A stretch of 7,938 nucleotides of DNA, taken from assembly GCA_964636205.1 (NCBI GenBank), contig CAZWPF010000110.1, positions 1 to 7,938 on the forward strand, in the 5' to 3' direction. Of the stretch, positions 1-7,932 are shown in pieces. The notes below the pieces were generated by a model, which saw only the letters and a program-made list of their open reading frames with translations, was not told the DNA's origin and ran no database searches. This stretch comes from JBEBVQ01 sp964636205. GTDB taxonomy: Bacteria > Bacteroidota > Bacteroidia > Chitinophagales > Chitinophagaceae. The translations under genes and the position numbers were made by a program. How positions within the stretch are numbered: position 1 is the stretch's first letter; every line of letters starts with the position of its first letter.

Positions 1-1214
1 CCTTGCCAGTTGGGGCTTTTTATAACTAAACGAATGTACCTGACATCACCGACTGATTCGTTAACCGGAAATTCCCATCCCTCATTCCATGCTTTAGTCT
101 GATCAGAAGTTGAAGAGGGTTTCACAATTTCATGATCACCCATCAACTTCCAGTCCGCTTTCCACTCATCCGTCGTCCAGTAACTTGCATCATCGGCAGA
201 CCTTTTCAACTCATCTGTGCCCCAGATCTCAAAAAATCTGGGACTGTGACCATTGAAAGGACCAACATCTGTCCTCGGCCATATACGGAAGCGGCTTAAC
301 TTAGCCGGCACCCCCATGTCAAAAGTGAAGTGATGGGGAAAATTGAAACCTGGGGCATTTTCAACAGTATGCAAAATGCCGGGATTAGATATAGCTCCAT
401 CCCATATCTTCGAGAGGTCCCTAACGCCATTTACCGATGTATTATCGCCAGCCAATACAAGTATTGAGAACTTGGATTTGTTAATTTCCCGCTCGAATGC
501 AGGCATAGTATATTCAGTATTCGGAGCATGTAAAAGATCCAGTCCTTCTTTCGGAAAGTACGCGGTTGAAACCCGGATTTTATCTCCCGTATTCAAACCG
601 GCAAGGATCGTTTCGTTATCCTCGTTCTCGACACGGATAGATTGCTTAACGCCGTTTACTTCATATTCTACAGTAACATATTGCATTTCTACACTGGAAA
701 TAGGATCCCATTGCAGGAGCATGGTCCCATCCTCTAGGTGTACGATAGAGGATATGCGCCGATTCCTTAGCGATTTGGTATACGCTTCCCCATATACTTG
801 AACTACAATTTCCCTTGGCAATGAAAAATGCCCTTCATTATCCCGGGTAATGAATTCAAATATATAACTGCCTTCGGCAATGTTTTGTAACTCATATTCT
901 AATTGTAAACGTCCGCTTTGCGAACGATTTACATCAACCGTTACCGAGTCGGTCCGCTGGTTCCAGAAAATCACGGTTCTCGTAATGCGCGGATCTGAAT
1001 TGAGTTCCCAACTGAATTTTACTTTTTCAAATCCTCCGTACCCTTTCAGTGAATCCACCACGCCGGTATAGATATCTTCTCCCCAATCGTAGTATTTCTG
1101 ATGTATGCTGTTCATATCGTCACAGGATGTCATCCATATCATGAACAAGGAAAAAACGATCAGAAAGTATCTTTTAGCGCTCTTTTGATGAGCATAGAAA
1201 ATATATTTTTTCAT
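1..1214 (-). CDS. DUF4998-DUF5000 type surface lipoprotein, C-terminus cut by the window edge
   Basis: The minus strand reads open from ATG at 1214 to base 1 (404 full codons, no stop), so the gene is partial at its 3' end. The N-terminus MKKYIFYAHQKSAKRYF leads into a hydrophobic stretch and a lipobox MTSC with Cys31. The acidic CDD that follows resembles the Bacteroidota lipoprotein export signal for surface display. Residues about 33-235 look like DUF4998: H38-x-KYYDWGEDIYTG, then a KFSWELNSDPRI segment and IFWNQRTDS, in Fn3-like beta-rich sequence. Residues about 265-404 are a DUF5000/discoidin-like (F5/8 type C) jelly roll with KIWDG, FTFDMGVPAKLSRFRIW, FFEIWGTDEL and VRYIRLVIKS. By comparison with the upstream gene, roughly 15-35 residues are missing. 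The gene starts 17 bp after the previous stop, hence the same operon. Its likely role is accessory glycan binding at the cell surface; the ligand is unknown. Family assignment is by motif recognition, not by search. Confidence 0.88.
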   Translation of the reverse strand, partial: MKKYIFYAHQKSAKRYFLIVFSLFMIWMTSCDDMNSIHQKYYDWGEDIYTGVVDSLKGYGGFEKVKFSWELNSDPRITRTVIFWNQRTDSVTVDVNRSQSGRLQLEYELQNIAEGSYIFEFITRDNEGHFSLPREIVVQVYGEAYTKSLRNRRISSIVHLEDGTMLLQWDPISSVEMQYVTVEYEVNGVKQSIRVENEDNETILAGLNTGDKIRVSTAYFPKEGLDLLHAPNTEYTMPAFEREINKSKFSILVLAGDNTSVNGVRDLSKIWDGAISNPGILHTVENAPGFNFPHHFTFDMGVPAKLSRFRIWPRTDVGPFNGHSPRFFEIWGTDELKRSADDASYWTTDEWKADWKLMGDHEIVKPSSTSDQTKAWNEGWEFPVNESVGDVRYIRLVIKSPNWQ

Positions 1215-1231
1215 CTCTTTTTCTTCATTAT

Positions 1232-2509
1232 TTATTCTGCATTATTTTCTTCCTCTTCGTCTCTGGTACCGTCATCGCCATAAACGGTTATTTCCGCAAT
1301 GTGCAATGCCGCCGTCCGGGCCCAAGTTTCTTTCACAACAAAGCGAAGATAACGTACCTCTTCAACGCCGGACTCAAAGATAAATTCGCTTCCTGCAACG
1401 GTGGCGGCAACGTCATCGGCGTTTGACTGGCCTAACGGCAGGCCCGACGGTTTGATCTGTTCAAAGTCTCCCAACAGCACCCATTCATCTTTCCAATCAT
1501 TTCCCAGCCAGTAAGCATCGTTCCTGTTGTGGCTCAACTCCTTGGTTCCCCACACTTCAAAATAATGGACATTATGTTGAGCAAAAGTATAACCATCCTG
1601 TCGATTCCAAAGCATCAACCGGCTTAGTTTGGCTTCCACGCCCAAATCCACCGTAAAGGTCTGGGGAGGTATAAATCCGGCCGTCGGGCTGGTATGCCAG
1701 ATAACATTTATATTATCATCCCAAATGTTCTCGATGGGGCGGTTGGTATGGGAGGTGTAGTTGTCGCCATTGAGGGCGGCGTTTTTAAAGTTCTTTTTGT
1801 CCAGTTCCATTTCGAACAAGGGAATGGCCGTAATGACAACGGTATCGGAGGTATTTCCGAAGCGGTCAAGCAGCACTACCCCAAAATCCCGCTCATCGGT
1901 GTTGTATCCCCTGATCGACCGCTTTTCCTCCGCGATAGTGGAGAATACCAGGTCGTATTCCTCCCATTCCCCGTCGTCGCTCTTTGCCAATAAAAAAGCA
2001 CCTATCAGCGCATTGGTTTCGTTGACCCATCGTATCACTACGCCTCCAAAGTCAGGCTCCATGGTGATGGTCTTGGAGATGATCTTGTAAGGAGGCTCCA
2101 ACGGGACAAACGATCCGTTGTACGACTCTGAGGTATTTTCGCTATGATCCACCAGATAAAGGGTGAATTCACATGGAGCGATATCGGGTAATCCTTCAAT
2201 AATCAAAAAATTTGAATAAATTGAGGAGCGTACCACTTTCTTCATTCCTTTGAACATGTATTCGCATATCACGTAGGAAATATCCGTTTCATTGGGTAAG
2301 TCGTAGGATATTTTTGCTCCCCCAGGCAACGCTTCAATCAGCACATTGGATACTGCTGACGGAGGAGTACTGTCAACCGGGTTTTGCCCAACCCTCTCCT
2401 CTTCACAGGCAAACGCTAAAGTCAGAAAAAGAGCCAGGCCCCCCGCAATCCTTATAAAAGAAGCGACATTCCTCGGTTTAATATTTTTTTTCTTCATAAT
2501 CTTAATCAT
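1232..2509 (-). CDS. DUF4959-DUF5126-DUF5000 type surface lipoprotein, putative glycan-binding protein
   Basis: The frame can be extended to a TTG at 2539, which would overlap the susD stop, but ATG at 2509 (425 aa) or ATG at 2497 (421 aa, MKKKNIKPRN) gives a more normal lipoprotein signal. I chose 2509. Counting from 2509, the hydrophobic segment GGLALFLTLAFAC ends in lipobox Cys35, followed by EEER, an acidic patch typical of surface-exported Bacteroidota lipoproteins. Residues about 45-140 (DSTPPSAVSNVLIEALPGG onward) are Fn3-like and match DUF4959. Residues about 141-235 match DUF5126 (GGVVIRWVNETNALIGAF). Residues about 255-412 are a DUF5000/discoidin-like domain with NIWDDN, FTVDLGVEAKLSRLMLWNR, YFEVWGTKEL, DWKDEWVLLGDFEQIKPSG and VRYLRFVVKETW. 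It ends in an acidic tail (TRDEEEENNAE). No catalytic motif is visible. It probably binds glycan beside SusCD. The domain calls are by recognition, and the exact start is uncertain by four codons or more. Confidence 0.9.
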   Translation of the reverse strand: MIKIMKKKNIKPRNVASFIRIAGGLALFLTLAFACEEERVGQNPVDSTPPSAVSNVLIEALPGGAKISYDLPNETDISYVICEYMFKGMKKVVRSSIYSNFLIIEGLPDIAPCEFTLYLVDHSENTSESYNGSFVPLEPPYKIISKTITMEPDFGGVVIRWVNETNALIGAFLLAKSDDGEWEEYDLVFSTIAEEKRSIRGYNTDERDFGVVLLDRFGNTSDTVVITAIPLFEMELDKKNFKNAALNGDNYTSHTNRPIENIWDDNINVIWHTSPTAGFIPPQTFTVDLGVEAKLSRLMLWNRQDGYTFAQHNVHYFEVWGTKELSHNRNDAYWLGNDWKDEWVLLGDFEQIKPSGLPLGQSNADDVAATVAGSEFIFESGVEEVRYLRFVVKETWARTAALHIAEITVYGDDGTRDEEEENNAE

Positions 2510-2532
2510 TTTGAAATTGACATATGATGTAT

Positions 2533-4446
2533 TTACCAACCTGGATTTTGGATAAGGTTAGAATTTTTAATGATGGTAGTGGACCAGAGCGGCTGCAAGT
2601 AATCCTTGGTGGTGAAATTCCGGGCATTAAAAATGGTGGTGACCTGATAATAGTCTTCTGCTTTTACCCCTTGAATATCCCATCCTTGCACTGGTTCATT
2701 CTGATATCGCATGGCGTCTTTCCATCTGCGTAGATCGAATGGGCGTTCACCTTCAAAAGCCAATTCAATCAAACGTTCTCGTTTGATAATCTCCCTCATC
2801 CCTTGCTTAGTAGTGGGTTTAGCAGGCACATTGGAATATTTTTTCCAGGAATCCACCACTCCCTCCAGTCCGGCACGAAAACGAATGCTGTCTACCCATT
2901 GATACACATCGTTGTCGGGAACCTCTTTTAACTCGTTTTCTGCTTCTGCCCGTAAAAGATAAAGGTCTGCCAACCGGATATTAGGAATCGAAAAGCGCCA
3001 AGGGGTAGCTGAAGTTGTGGTCGATCCCGACCTGAAACTAACCAGTTTTTTTATAAAATATCCTGTGGGTATGTATGACTCGCTATATACGATACCGTGT
3101 GTATCACCGCTTCTGTTTTTAATAACGATAGTTTCAGACTCTTTTTGAGCCAGCATCTCGTACAGGCTGCGATCGAACGCCAGATGGGCATAAAATCGCG
3201 GCTCTCGGTAGTAATTGACGTTAGCAGTGATCTCCCCTTTGCTTATGTAGTATTGGTGAAATGAACCGGTATCTCTTCTCATCTCATACCGTTCTGAATA
3301 ATTCCAGGATGGATCCTCGTCAATGGGCACTCCATTGTTTGTATAGTATTGTTCTGCGACTTTCAAGGTTGCACCAATTTCGGATATACCCCCCCAAGAG
3401 CTAAATGTCTCGAACCTGGGGGTACAATAGTTTTGAAACTGATTCGCATTTTGGAAAGCCGGGTGCGCCCAGATAACTTCCGGGTTTTGCATCGGTCGTT
3501 CACATACGGCACCTCTTAAGGTGTATTTTTGAAATGTTACATCAGACATCTCTTCTACACCTTGCTGGTATCGGTACAAGGCATGACCATTCTCGTGACA
3601 GGCATCGATAGCCTCTTTCAGTGCCTCTAACGCTCTTTCCCATTTGCCTTGATCGTATTCTGTAGAGATCAGTTGAACGCCTCTTTTGTCCTTGAAATTG
3701 GCATAATCCGGATTGCCGTTAAATAGGGGGCTGGCAACCCACACCAGTGCTTTTGCTTTAACGGAGAGAGCGATCGGTTTTGTTACCCGTCCCATTTCAG
3801 TACTTGTCTCTTCTATTCGGTCGGGAAGGTTGATTAACGACTCATCCAGCAAATTCACAACGTAGTTGATCACCGAATCTACCGGCTCGCGGAATACACG
3901 TACCTGCTCCGGATCAGCATTAACCGGAAGATTTGTGTCAACAATTGGAATGGGGCCATACAGTTGTGCCAAAAAATAGTGCAAGTATGCCTTAATAAAC
4001 TTCACTTCTGATATCCAACGAACCCGTTCCCATGCTTGCAGGTCGGGTACTTTTTCGATGTTTTCCAAGAAGATGTTGCAGTCACGGATCCCGATCCATA
4101 GGTTCCGGCCATCTCGTCTCCCATCCCAGTAATTATGAAACGGGTCGGCCGAGTTTTGGTCGTTTCGGGCGATTCGCGCCCCGCTCCTGTGGGAGTGATT
4201 ATTGTGATACCACATCTCATCGGATCCCGCCATATTCCCCGGAAAAGTATAAGGGTCATTCTGGTTGGGCAACATGTTATAGCAGGAGAAAAGGAATTTT
4301 TCTGCGTTGGTTCTGTTTGAGAAAGCGTTGTCCAGCGTGGCAACTCCGTCCGGCACTACATCGAGGTAGTCAGAACAATTGGTTAAAACCCCAATGGATA
4401 ATACTACAACGATAAGGAGTTTGATTGTTTTTGTTATATTTTTCAT
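2533..4446 (-). CDS. susD: SusD/RagB-family outer-membrane lipoprotein (nutrient-binding lid of SusC)
   Basis: The protein has 637 residues. The signal sequence MKNITKTIKLLIVVVLSIGV ends in lipobox LTNC with Cys24, followed by SDYLDVVPDG, the usual mature start of SusD proteins. The N-terminal half (about 24-240) is SusD-like, with NAFSNRTNAEKFLFSCYNML and VRWISEVKFIKAYLHYFLAQLYGP, which fits the TPR-like helical scaffold. The C-terminal half carries the SusD family signature REIIKRERLIELAFEGERPF followed by DLRRW (residues 552-575), and the protein ends NSNLIQNPGW, a common SusD terminus. Family knowledge: SusD sits over the SusC barrel as a hinged lid and binds oligosaccharides; specificity cannot be read from the sequence. 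It begins 18 bp after the susC stop. An AAGGGA run 7 nt before the ATG is a possible weak ribosome site, unusual in this phylum. The symbol denotes the family, not orthology to starch SusD. Confidence 0.96.
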   Translation of the reverse strand: MKNITKTIKLLIVVVLSIGVLTNCSDYLDVVPDGVATLDNAFSNRTNAEKFLFSCYNMLPNQNDPYTFPGNMAGSDEMWYHNNHSHRSGARIARNDQNSADPFHNYWDGRRDGRNLWIGIRDCNIFLENIEKVPDLQAWERVRWISEVKFIKAYLHYFLAQLYGPIPIVDTNLPVNADPEQVRVFREPVDSVINYVVNLLDESLINLPDRIEETSTEMGRVTKPIALSVKAKALVWVASPLFNGNPDYANFKDKRGVQLISTEYDQGKWERALEALKEAIDACHENGHALYRYQQGVEEMSDVTFQKYTLRGAVCERPMQNPEVIWAHPAFQNANQFQNYCTPRFETFSSWGGISEIGATLKVAEQYYTNNGVPIDEDPSWNYSERYEMRRDTGSFHQYYISKGEITANVNYYREPRFYAHLAFDRSLYEMLAQKESETIVIKNRSGDTHGIVYSESYIPTGYFIKKLVSFRSGSTTTSATPWRFSIPNIRLADLYLLRAEAENELKEVPDNDVYQWVDSIRFRAGLEGVVDSWKKYSNVPAKPTTKQGMREIIKRERLIELAFEGERPFDLRRWKDAMRYQNEPVQGWDIQGVKAEDYYQVTTIFNARNFTTKDYLQPLWSTTIIKNSNLIQNPGW

Positions 4447-4464
4447 AAAATATTCCCTTAATTA

Positions 4465-7400
4465 TTAAAATTCAATATTAAATCCAATATTTATAACCCG
4501 CTGCAAGGGATAGTTGAACGGGTTGCCAGCCTGCTCGGTATCCCAAAGTTTAAACTTTCGAATTTGGAATAGGTTGCTTCCCGACACGTAGATCCGGGCA
4601 TTCGTTGAATGAATGGGTTGGATTATCTTTTCAGGTAGGGTATATCCAAGTTCAAGCGTCTTTAAGCGCATAAAAGCGCCGTTACGCATCCACCAAGTAC
4701 TGGTTTGATTATTGTTGCTGTTCTCTGTATCGGATAACCGAGGCCAGAACGCGTAGATGTCCCTGTTCTCTTCCGACCAGTGACTGTCCGCGATGACTTG
4801 AAGCAGTGCTCGTTCTCCAATAAATGGAGCGATTGAGGAGGGGCTGATCCAGAAGGAAGAGCGGGCGGATCCTTGGAAGAAACAGGAGAAATCAAATTTT
4901 TTGAAACCGAAGGAAAGTCCGAATCCATAGATGATTTCCGGGGTGGTCGGGTAACCGATAGGCACTTGGTCGTTTTCGTCGATCCGACCGTCTTTATTGA
5001 TGTCCTTGTATTTGATATCGCCCGCTCCGTATTCACCAAATGTCTGGGTAGGGGAGTTCTTCACCTCCTCGTCGTCCAGGAAAAGCCGCTCGGCGATGTA
5101 TCCCCATCGTTGGGATATTTTCTGTCCCTCGTGCGACCGCCATGGGATGTTTATGGAGGCATAGTCGGGCTCCTCGTAGACCTCGAACTTGCTAGCCGCG
5201 TAGGTGAAGTTGCCTCGTATAATGGCATAGAAATCCTTGTTGAATGATTTGTTATAGTCCACCGAGATATCCACTCCGCTCCCATTGGCCGAACCAATAT
5301 TTGCCTTTGGTGTAGCTTGTAACCCCATGGTAGTCGGAATATCGGCTCTGGTTTGTAGAATATTACTCCTGTTTTCCCTAAAATAGTCAGCTTGGATTTC
5401 CAAATCATTCCATAAGTTTATTTCTATCCCATAATTTGCTTTTTTACTAACTTCCCAAGTGATATAGGGGTCTTCATATCTTGAAATTGAGATTCCCGGA
5501 CGGCTATAGCCCCAGGTGTCTCCAAAAGCAATACCTCTGCCCCCGTCGCTCATATTGAGGTTCGACAAATAGTAAAAACGGTCTTCTACCGCCCCGATCG
5601 CATCGTTTCCTACTAGTCCGTAGGTTGCTTTCAGTTTTAGTTTTGAAAGAATATTCTTGTAGGGTTGCATAAACGATTCATTGGTCACAATCCAGCCAAC
5701 ACCTGCAGACGGGAAAAAGCCCCAGCGCTCATTCTTGGAAAAACGTTCGGAACCGTTATATCCGAAATTGGCTTCAAAGAAGTAACGGTCAGCAAACGCA
5801 TAGGTTGCCCTTCCTGCTAAACCTGCATTTCGCTGAGGCAAGGAGAGCTGTAATGTGTTGTAAGTATTGTCTTTCTGTTCGCGTAATGTAAAAACCATCA
5901 ATCCTGAGAGGGAATGTTTTTCGGCTATGTTGGTGTTATACTGTAGGGCTCCTTCAAAGTACATGGTATTTTCCATTTCTCTGTTCCCGGGTACATAGTC
6001 AAGATAATCCGTTCCCCCATCTGGGTTCAGGGCGATTAGCGTATAATTTTGTGAATTCCCAATCTGTGGTGCCAACGTATAAAAAAATGGATTGTATTGT
6101 CTTCTCACTTCCAACTGTGCAAACCTATTTACGTTAAACATTGCTCTTGTAGATAGACCTTTTGTTATAAAATCCAAGTTTTGCTTCAGTTCAAACTGCA
6201 CGTACATCGATGATCGGTCGTTGGATTTATATCCTTTCAGCATCTCAGCATAGGGATTTAAGTAGTTTCCGGATGATGCATTTCCAAACAGGATATGTTT
6301 GGTATAAATATTAGCCTCGTCCGGCTCATAATAGGGTAGAAAATAGACCGGGTTAGCTCTGACAGCTTTATTATACAGATCCGTACCCCCATCCAGAGGT
6401 CCTTGGTAGTCATCAAATACACCGTTTAACCTGACAATCGCTTCAGTCGTAGGGGTCAGGTTTACGTTCACGTTCGAACGAAGAGCAAATTTATTTAATT
6501 GGATGTTATTATTGAAATTCTGCCGTTTATCGACTTTTAGGATTCCATTATCTTTCGAATAAGATGCGGCGATATAATAGCGTGCAATCTTTCCACCGCC
6601 ACTGATATTTAGGTTATATCGCTGATTAAAAGTGTTTTTATCGAACAGGAGATCCTGCCAATCGACCGTTGGATAACGAACCGGATCGATACCTCTTTCG
6701 GTATAATTGATTTTTTTCTCTTCGTAGGGTAACCTTGTCCCCGGGTTTCTTGTTCTTACTGCCTCGTTATGCAATTTCATATAAGTGACCGGATCAGCAA
6801 ATTCCACGTTCTCGGTTGGTGAAGAAAATGATCCTTCCGCACGGAATTGAATTTTCACTTCACCTTCCCGACCTTCTTTAGTTGTTACCATAATAACACC
6901 ATTTGCGCCGCGTGCTCCATAAAGTGCGGTGGCATTAGCATCTTTCATGATGGAAAAACTAGCGATATCGTCGGTAGTCAAACGAGCCATATCCTCAGTT
7001 GTCATCTCTACCCCGTCGATCAGAATCAATGGATCTACTTTCCCTGTACCGAAACTGGTTACACCACGGATGAAGAATTGGGCATTGTCCTGCCCAGGTT
7101 CTCCGGTCCTTTGGTATGAAATCAACCCAGCGATTCTTCCGGCAAATGCGGTGGTCAAGTTACTGGAGGGTACCTGTAAAACGGAGGGTTGTACAGTAGA
7201 TACAGAGGCTATCACGCTCTCTTTCTTTTGCTTTCCAAAAGCAACAACTGTCACCTCGTCCAGTTCGCTGACGGCTTGCTTCAGCGTAACTTCAATATAG
7301 GTTTTATTTCCCACATTGACCGTCTGAGACTCCATTCCAAGGAAAGAAAACACCAGCTTATCGGAGGAGACAGCCCTAATCTCGAACGTCCCGTCAATAT

Positions 7401-7566
7401 CGGTAGTTACTCCTCTGGTTGAATTCTCAATTTGAATAGTAACCCCGGGCAGGGGTTCATTTGTTTCAGCTTCTATTACTTTTCCTCTGACCATACTATC
7501 TTGTGCAGACAGATAAAGAGGAAAGAACAGGATGGCATAAAGTACAAAACATAATTTACTTTTCAT
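4465..7566 (-). CDS. susC: SusC/RagA-family TonB-dependent outer-membrane transporter
   Basis: The 1033-residue length is normal for SusC. A type I signal peptide (MKSKLCFVLYAILFFPLYLSA, cleavage near AQ) leads into a carboxypeptidase-D regulatory-like domain (about 26-95: VRGKVIEAETNEPLPGV, then GVTTDIDGTFEIRA). A TonB box DEVTVVAFG lies at 103-111. The plug domain (about 115-230) contains FIRGV, LILIDGVEM and the SusC hallmark KDANATALYGARGANGVIMV at 208-227. The rest is a 22-strand-type beta-barrel, including a DINKDGRIDEND loop (about 853-864, calcium-loop-like and common in the family), and it ends NIGFNIEF with the terminal aromatic expected by the BAM machinery. There is no STN domain before the regulatory-like domain, which argues against transenvelope ECF-sigma signalling. 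Family knowledge: it imports oligosaccharides using TonB/ExbBD energy, capped by the SusD encoded just downstream. The frame is intact. The start ATG is preceded by A-rich sequence rather than a Shine-Dalgarno. The symbol denotes the family only. Confidence 0.97.
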   Translation of the reverse strand: MKSKLCFVLYAILFFPLYLSAQDSMVRGKVIEAETNEPLPGVTIQIENSTRGVTTDIDGTFEIRAVSSDKLVFSFLGMESQTVNVGNKTYIEVTLKQAVSELDEVTVVAFGKQKKESVIASVSTVQPSVLQVPSSNLTTAFAGRIAGLISYQRTGEPGQDNAQFFIRGVTSFGTGKVDPLILIDGVEMTTEDMARLTTDDIASFSIMKDANATALYGARGANGVIMVTTKEGREGEVKIQFRAEGSFSSPTENVEFADPVTYMKLHNEAVRTRNPGTRLPYEEKKINYTERGIDPVRYPTVDWQDLLFDKNTFNQRYNLNISGGGKIARYYIAASYSKDNGILKVDKRQNFNNNIQLNKFALRSNVNVNLTPTTEAIVRLNGVFDDYQGPLDGGTDLYNKAVRANPVYFLPYYEPDEANIYTKHILFGNASSGNYLNPYAEMLKGYKSNDRSSMYVQFELKQNLDFITKGLSTRAMFNVNRFAQLEVRRQYNPFFYTLAPQIGNSQNYTLIALNPDGGTDYLDYVPGNREMENTMYFEGALQYNTNIAEKHSLSGLMVFTLREQKDNTYNTLQLSLPQRNAGLAGRATYAFADRYFFEANFGYNGSERFSKNERWGFFPSAGVGWIVTNESFMQPYKNILSKLKLKATYGLVGNDAIGAVEDRFYYLSNLNMSDGGRGIAFGDTWGYSRPGISISRYEDPYITWEVSKKANYGIEINLWNDLEIQADYFRENRSNILQTRADIPTTMGLQATPKANIGSANGSGVDISVDYNKSFNKDFYAIIRGNFTYAASKFEVYEEPDYASINIPWRSHEGQKISQRWGYIAERLFLDDEEVKNSPTQTFGEYGAGDIKYKDINKDGRIDENDQVPIGYPTTPEIIYGFGLSFGFKKFDFSCFFQGSARSSFWISPSSIAPFIGERALLQVIADSHWSEENRDIYAFWPRLSDTENSNNNQTSTWWMRNGAFMRLKTLELGYTLPEKIIQPIHSTNARIYVSGSNLFQIRKFKLWDTEQAGNPFNYPLQRVINIGFNIEF

Positions 7567-7847
7567 CTCATTTTTCCATTTGTTTAGATTAATAAATTTA
7601 ATTTAAGAGTTTGCTATATTATATGGCATTACTATTTCTTTCACCAAATTATCTAAACTTGCATAATTTAGTTCGAGAGTAAATTCTTAAAAAAATTAAT
7701 GTCAGAAATATTTGTCATTGCATGATATTTTGAGTTATTTAATATATTACTATTTATTCTTTAGTTTTCCGCCTCTCAAAAAGTGTAAAATAGATTTTTT
7801 TGGGACGTAGCCTTTTTTCAAAAGAAATTAAGATCAAGAAATATAAA

Positions 7848-7884
7848 TCAATTCTCTTTTTTTAGCTGGTTAGCAGAGAATTGA
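7848..7884. repeat. Perfect 10-bp inverted repeat (TCAATTCTCT / AGAGAATTGA)
   Basis: The arms at 7848-7857 and 7875-7884 are exact reverse complements, separated by 17 bp. Inside the spacer GCT (7865-7867) and AGC (7872-7874) can extend the stem after a 7-nt bulge, with a GGTT loop. In the predicted susC transcript this would form a hairpin roughly 10-20 nt from the 5' end. Alternatives are a protein-binding dyad or a weak terminator of a gene entering from the right. The stem is AT-rich and neither arm is followed by a proper U-tract on its own strand, so a terminator is the less likely reading. Confidence 0.5.
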
Positions 7885-7888
7885 CAAA

Positions 7889-7904
7889 TTGTGTACGAGC
7901 ACAA
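7889..7904. promoter_or_regulatory. Candidate operator: 16-bp near-palindrome with central CG (LacI-type form)
   Basis: TTGTGTACGAGCACAA has matching arms TTGTG/CACAA around the centre TACGAG, with CG exactly at the symmetry axis. Six of eight base pairs are symmetric. A short even palindrome with a central CG is the usual form of LacI-family operators. It lies over the predicted start of the susC transcript and touches its -7 element, a position where a bound repressor would block initiation. It also lies 17 bp before the possible divergent start codon at 7922, so it could serve autoregulation too. The assignment to LacI is inference. Confidence 0.4.
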
Positions 7905-7932
7905 AAATATAAAGAACTTTTATGGCTGTCAA
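7902..7932 (-). promoter_or_regulatory. Candidate Bacteroidota-type promoter for the susC operon
   Basis: On the minus strand TTG (7932-7930) is followed after 20 bp by TATTTTTG (7909-7902). This fits the known Bacteroidota housekeeping pattern, a -33 TTG/TTTG and a -7 TAnnTTTG with a spacer of about 19-21 bp. It is the only exact TAnnTTTG I found on this strand of the intergenic region. The predicted transcription start is about 7893-7898, giving a leader of about 330 nt. It overlaps the first codons of the possible divergent gene at 7922. Short AT-rich motifs arise by chance, so confidence is moderate. Confidence 0.45.

Larger units (their letters stand above)
7567..7921. other. AT-rich intergenic/leader region upstream of the susC operon
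   Basis: No convincing gene is visible here on either strand. The region is clearly more AT-rich than the flanking coding sequence. It holds a minus-strand promoter candidate near its far end, a LacI-operator-like palindrome, a 10-bp dyad and smaller inverted repeats nearer susC. These include AAATTAT/ATAATTT at 7646-7652 and 7663-7669, and GTTTAGAT/ATCTAAAC at 7582-7589 and 7651-7658. If the promoter at 7902-7932 is the real one, the susC mRNA has a leader of about 330 nt. No riboswitch class was recognised. Confidence 0.7.

Noticed and set aside
343..801. Plus-strand open frame of 152 codons opposite the DUF4998 gene
   Set aside because: It is antisense to a continuous minus-strand gene with recognisable domain motifs and a lipoprotein signal, and its own translation shows no domain-like pattern.
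3387..3393. Run of seven C bases within susD, a possible slippage or sequencing-error site
   Set aside because: The reading frame continues intact through it with sensible SusD sequence on both sides.
4032..4415. Plus-strand open frame opposite the susD N-terminus
   Set aside because: It is Cys-, Arg- and Ser-rich with no family features and lies wholly inside susD, so it is a shadow frame.
4873..5247. Plus-strand open frame opposite the susC C-terminal barrel
   Set aside because: It lies entirely antisense to conserved SusC sequence and has no upstream signals of its own.
7567..7579. Mini upstream ORF (ATG GAA AAA TGA) ending one base before the susC ATG
   Set aside because: Such a three-codon frame easily arises by chance in A-rich sequence, and there is no evidence that it is translated.
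7610..7640. Plus-strand promoter-like pair TTTG - 19 bp - TATTTCTT
   Set aside because: The -7 half matches TAnnTTTG poorly (two mismatches in TTTG) and it lies nearly 300 bp from the possible plus-strand gene.
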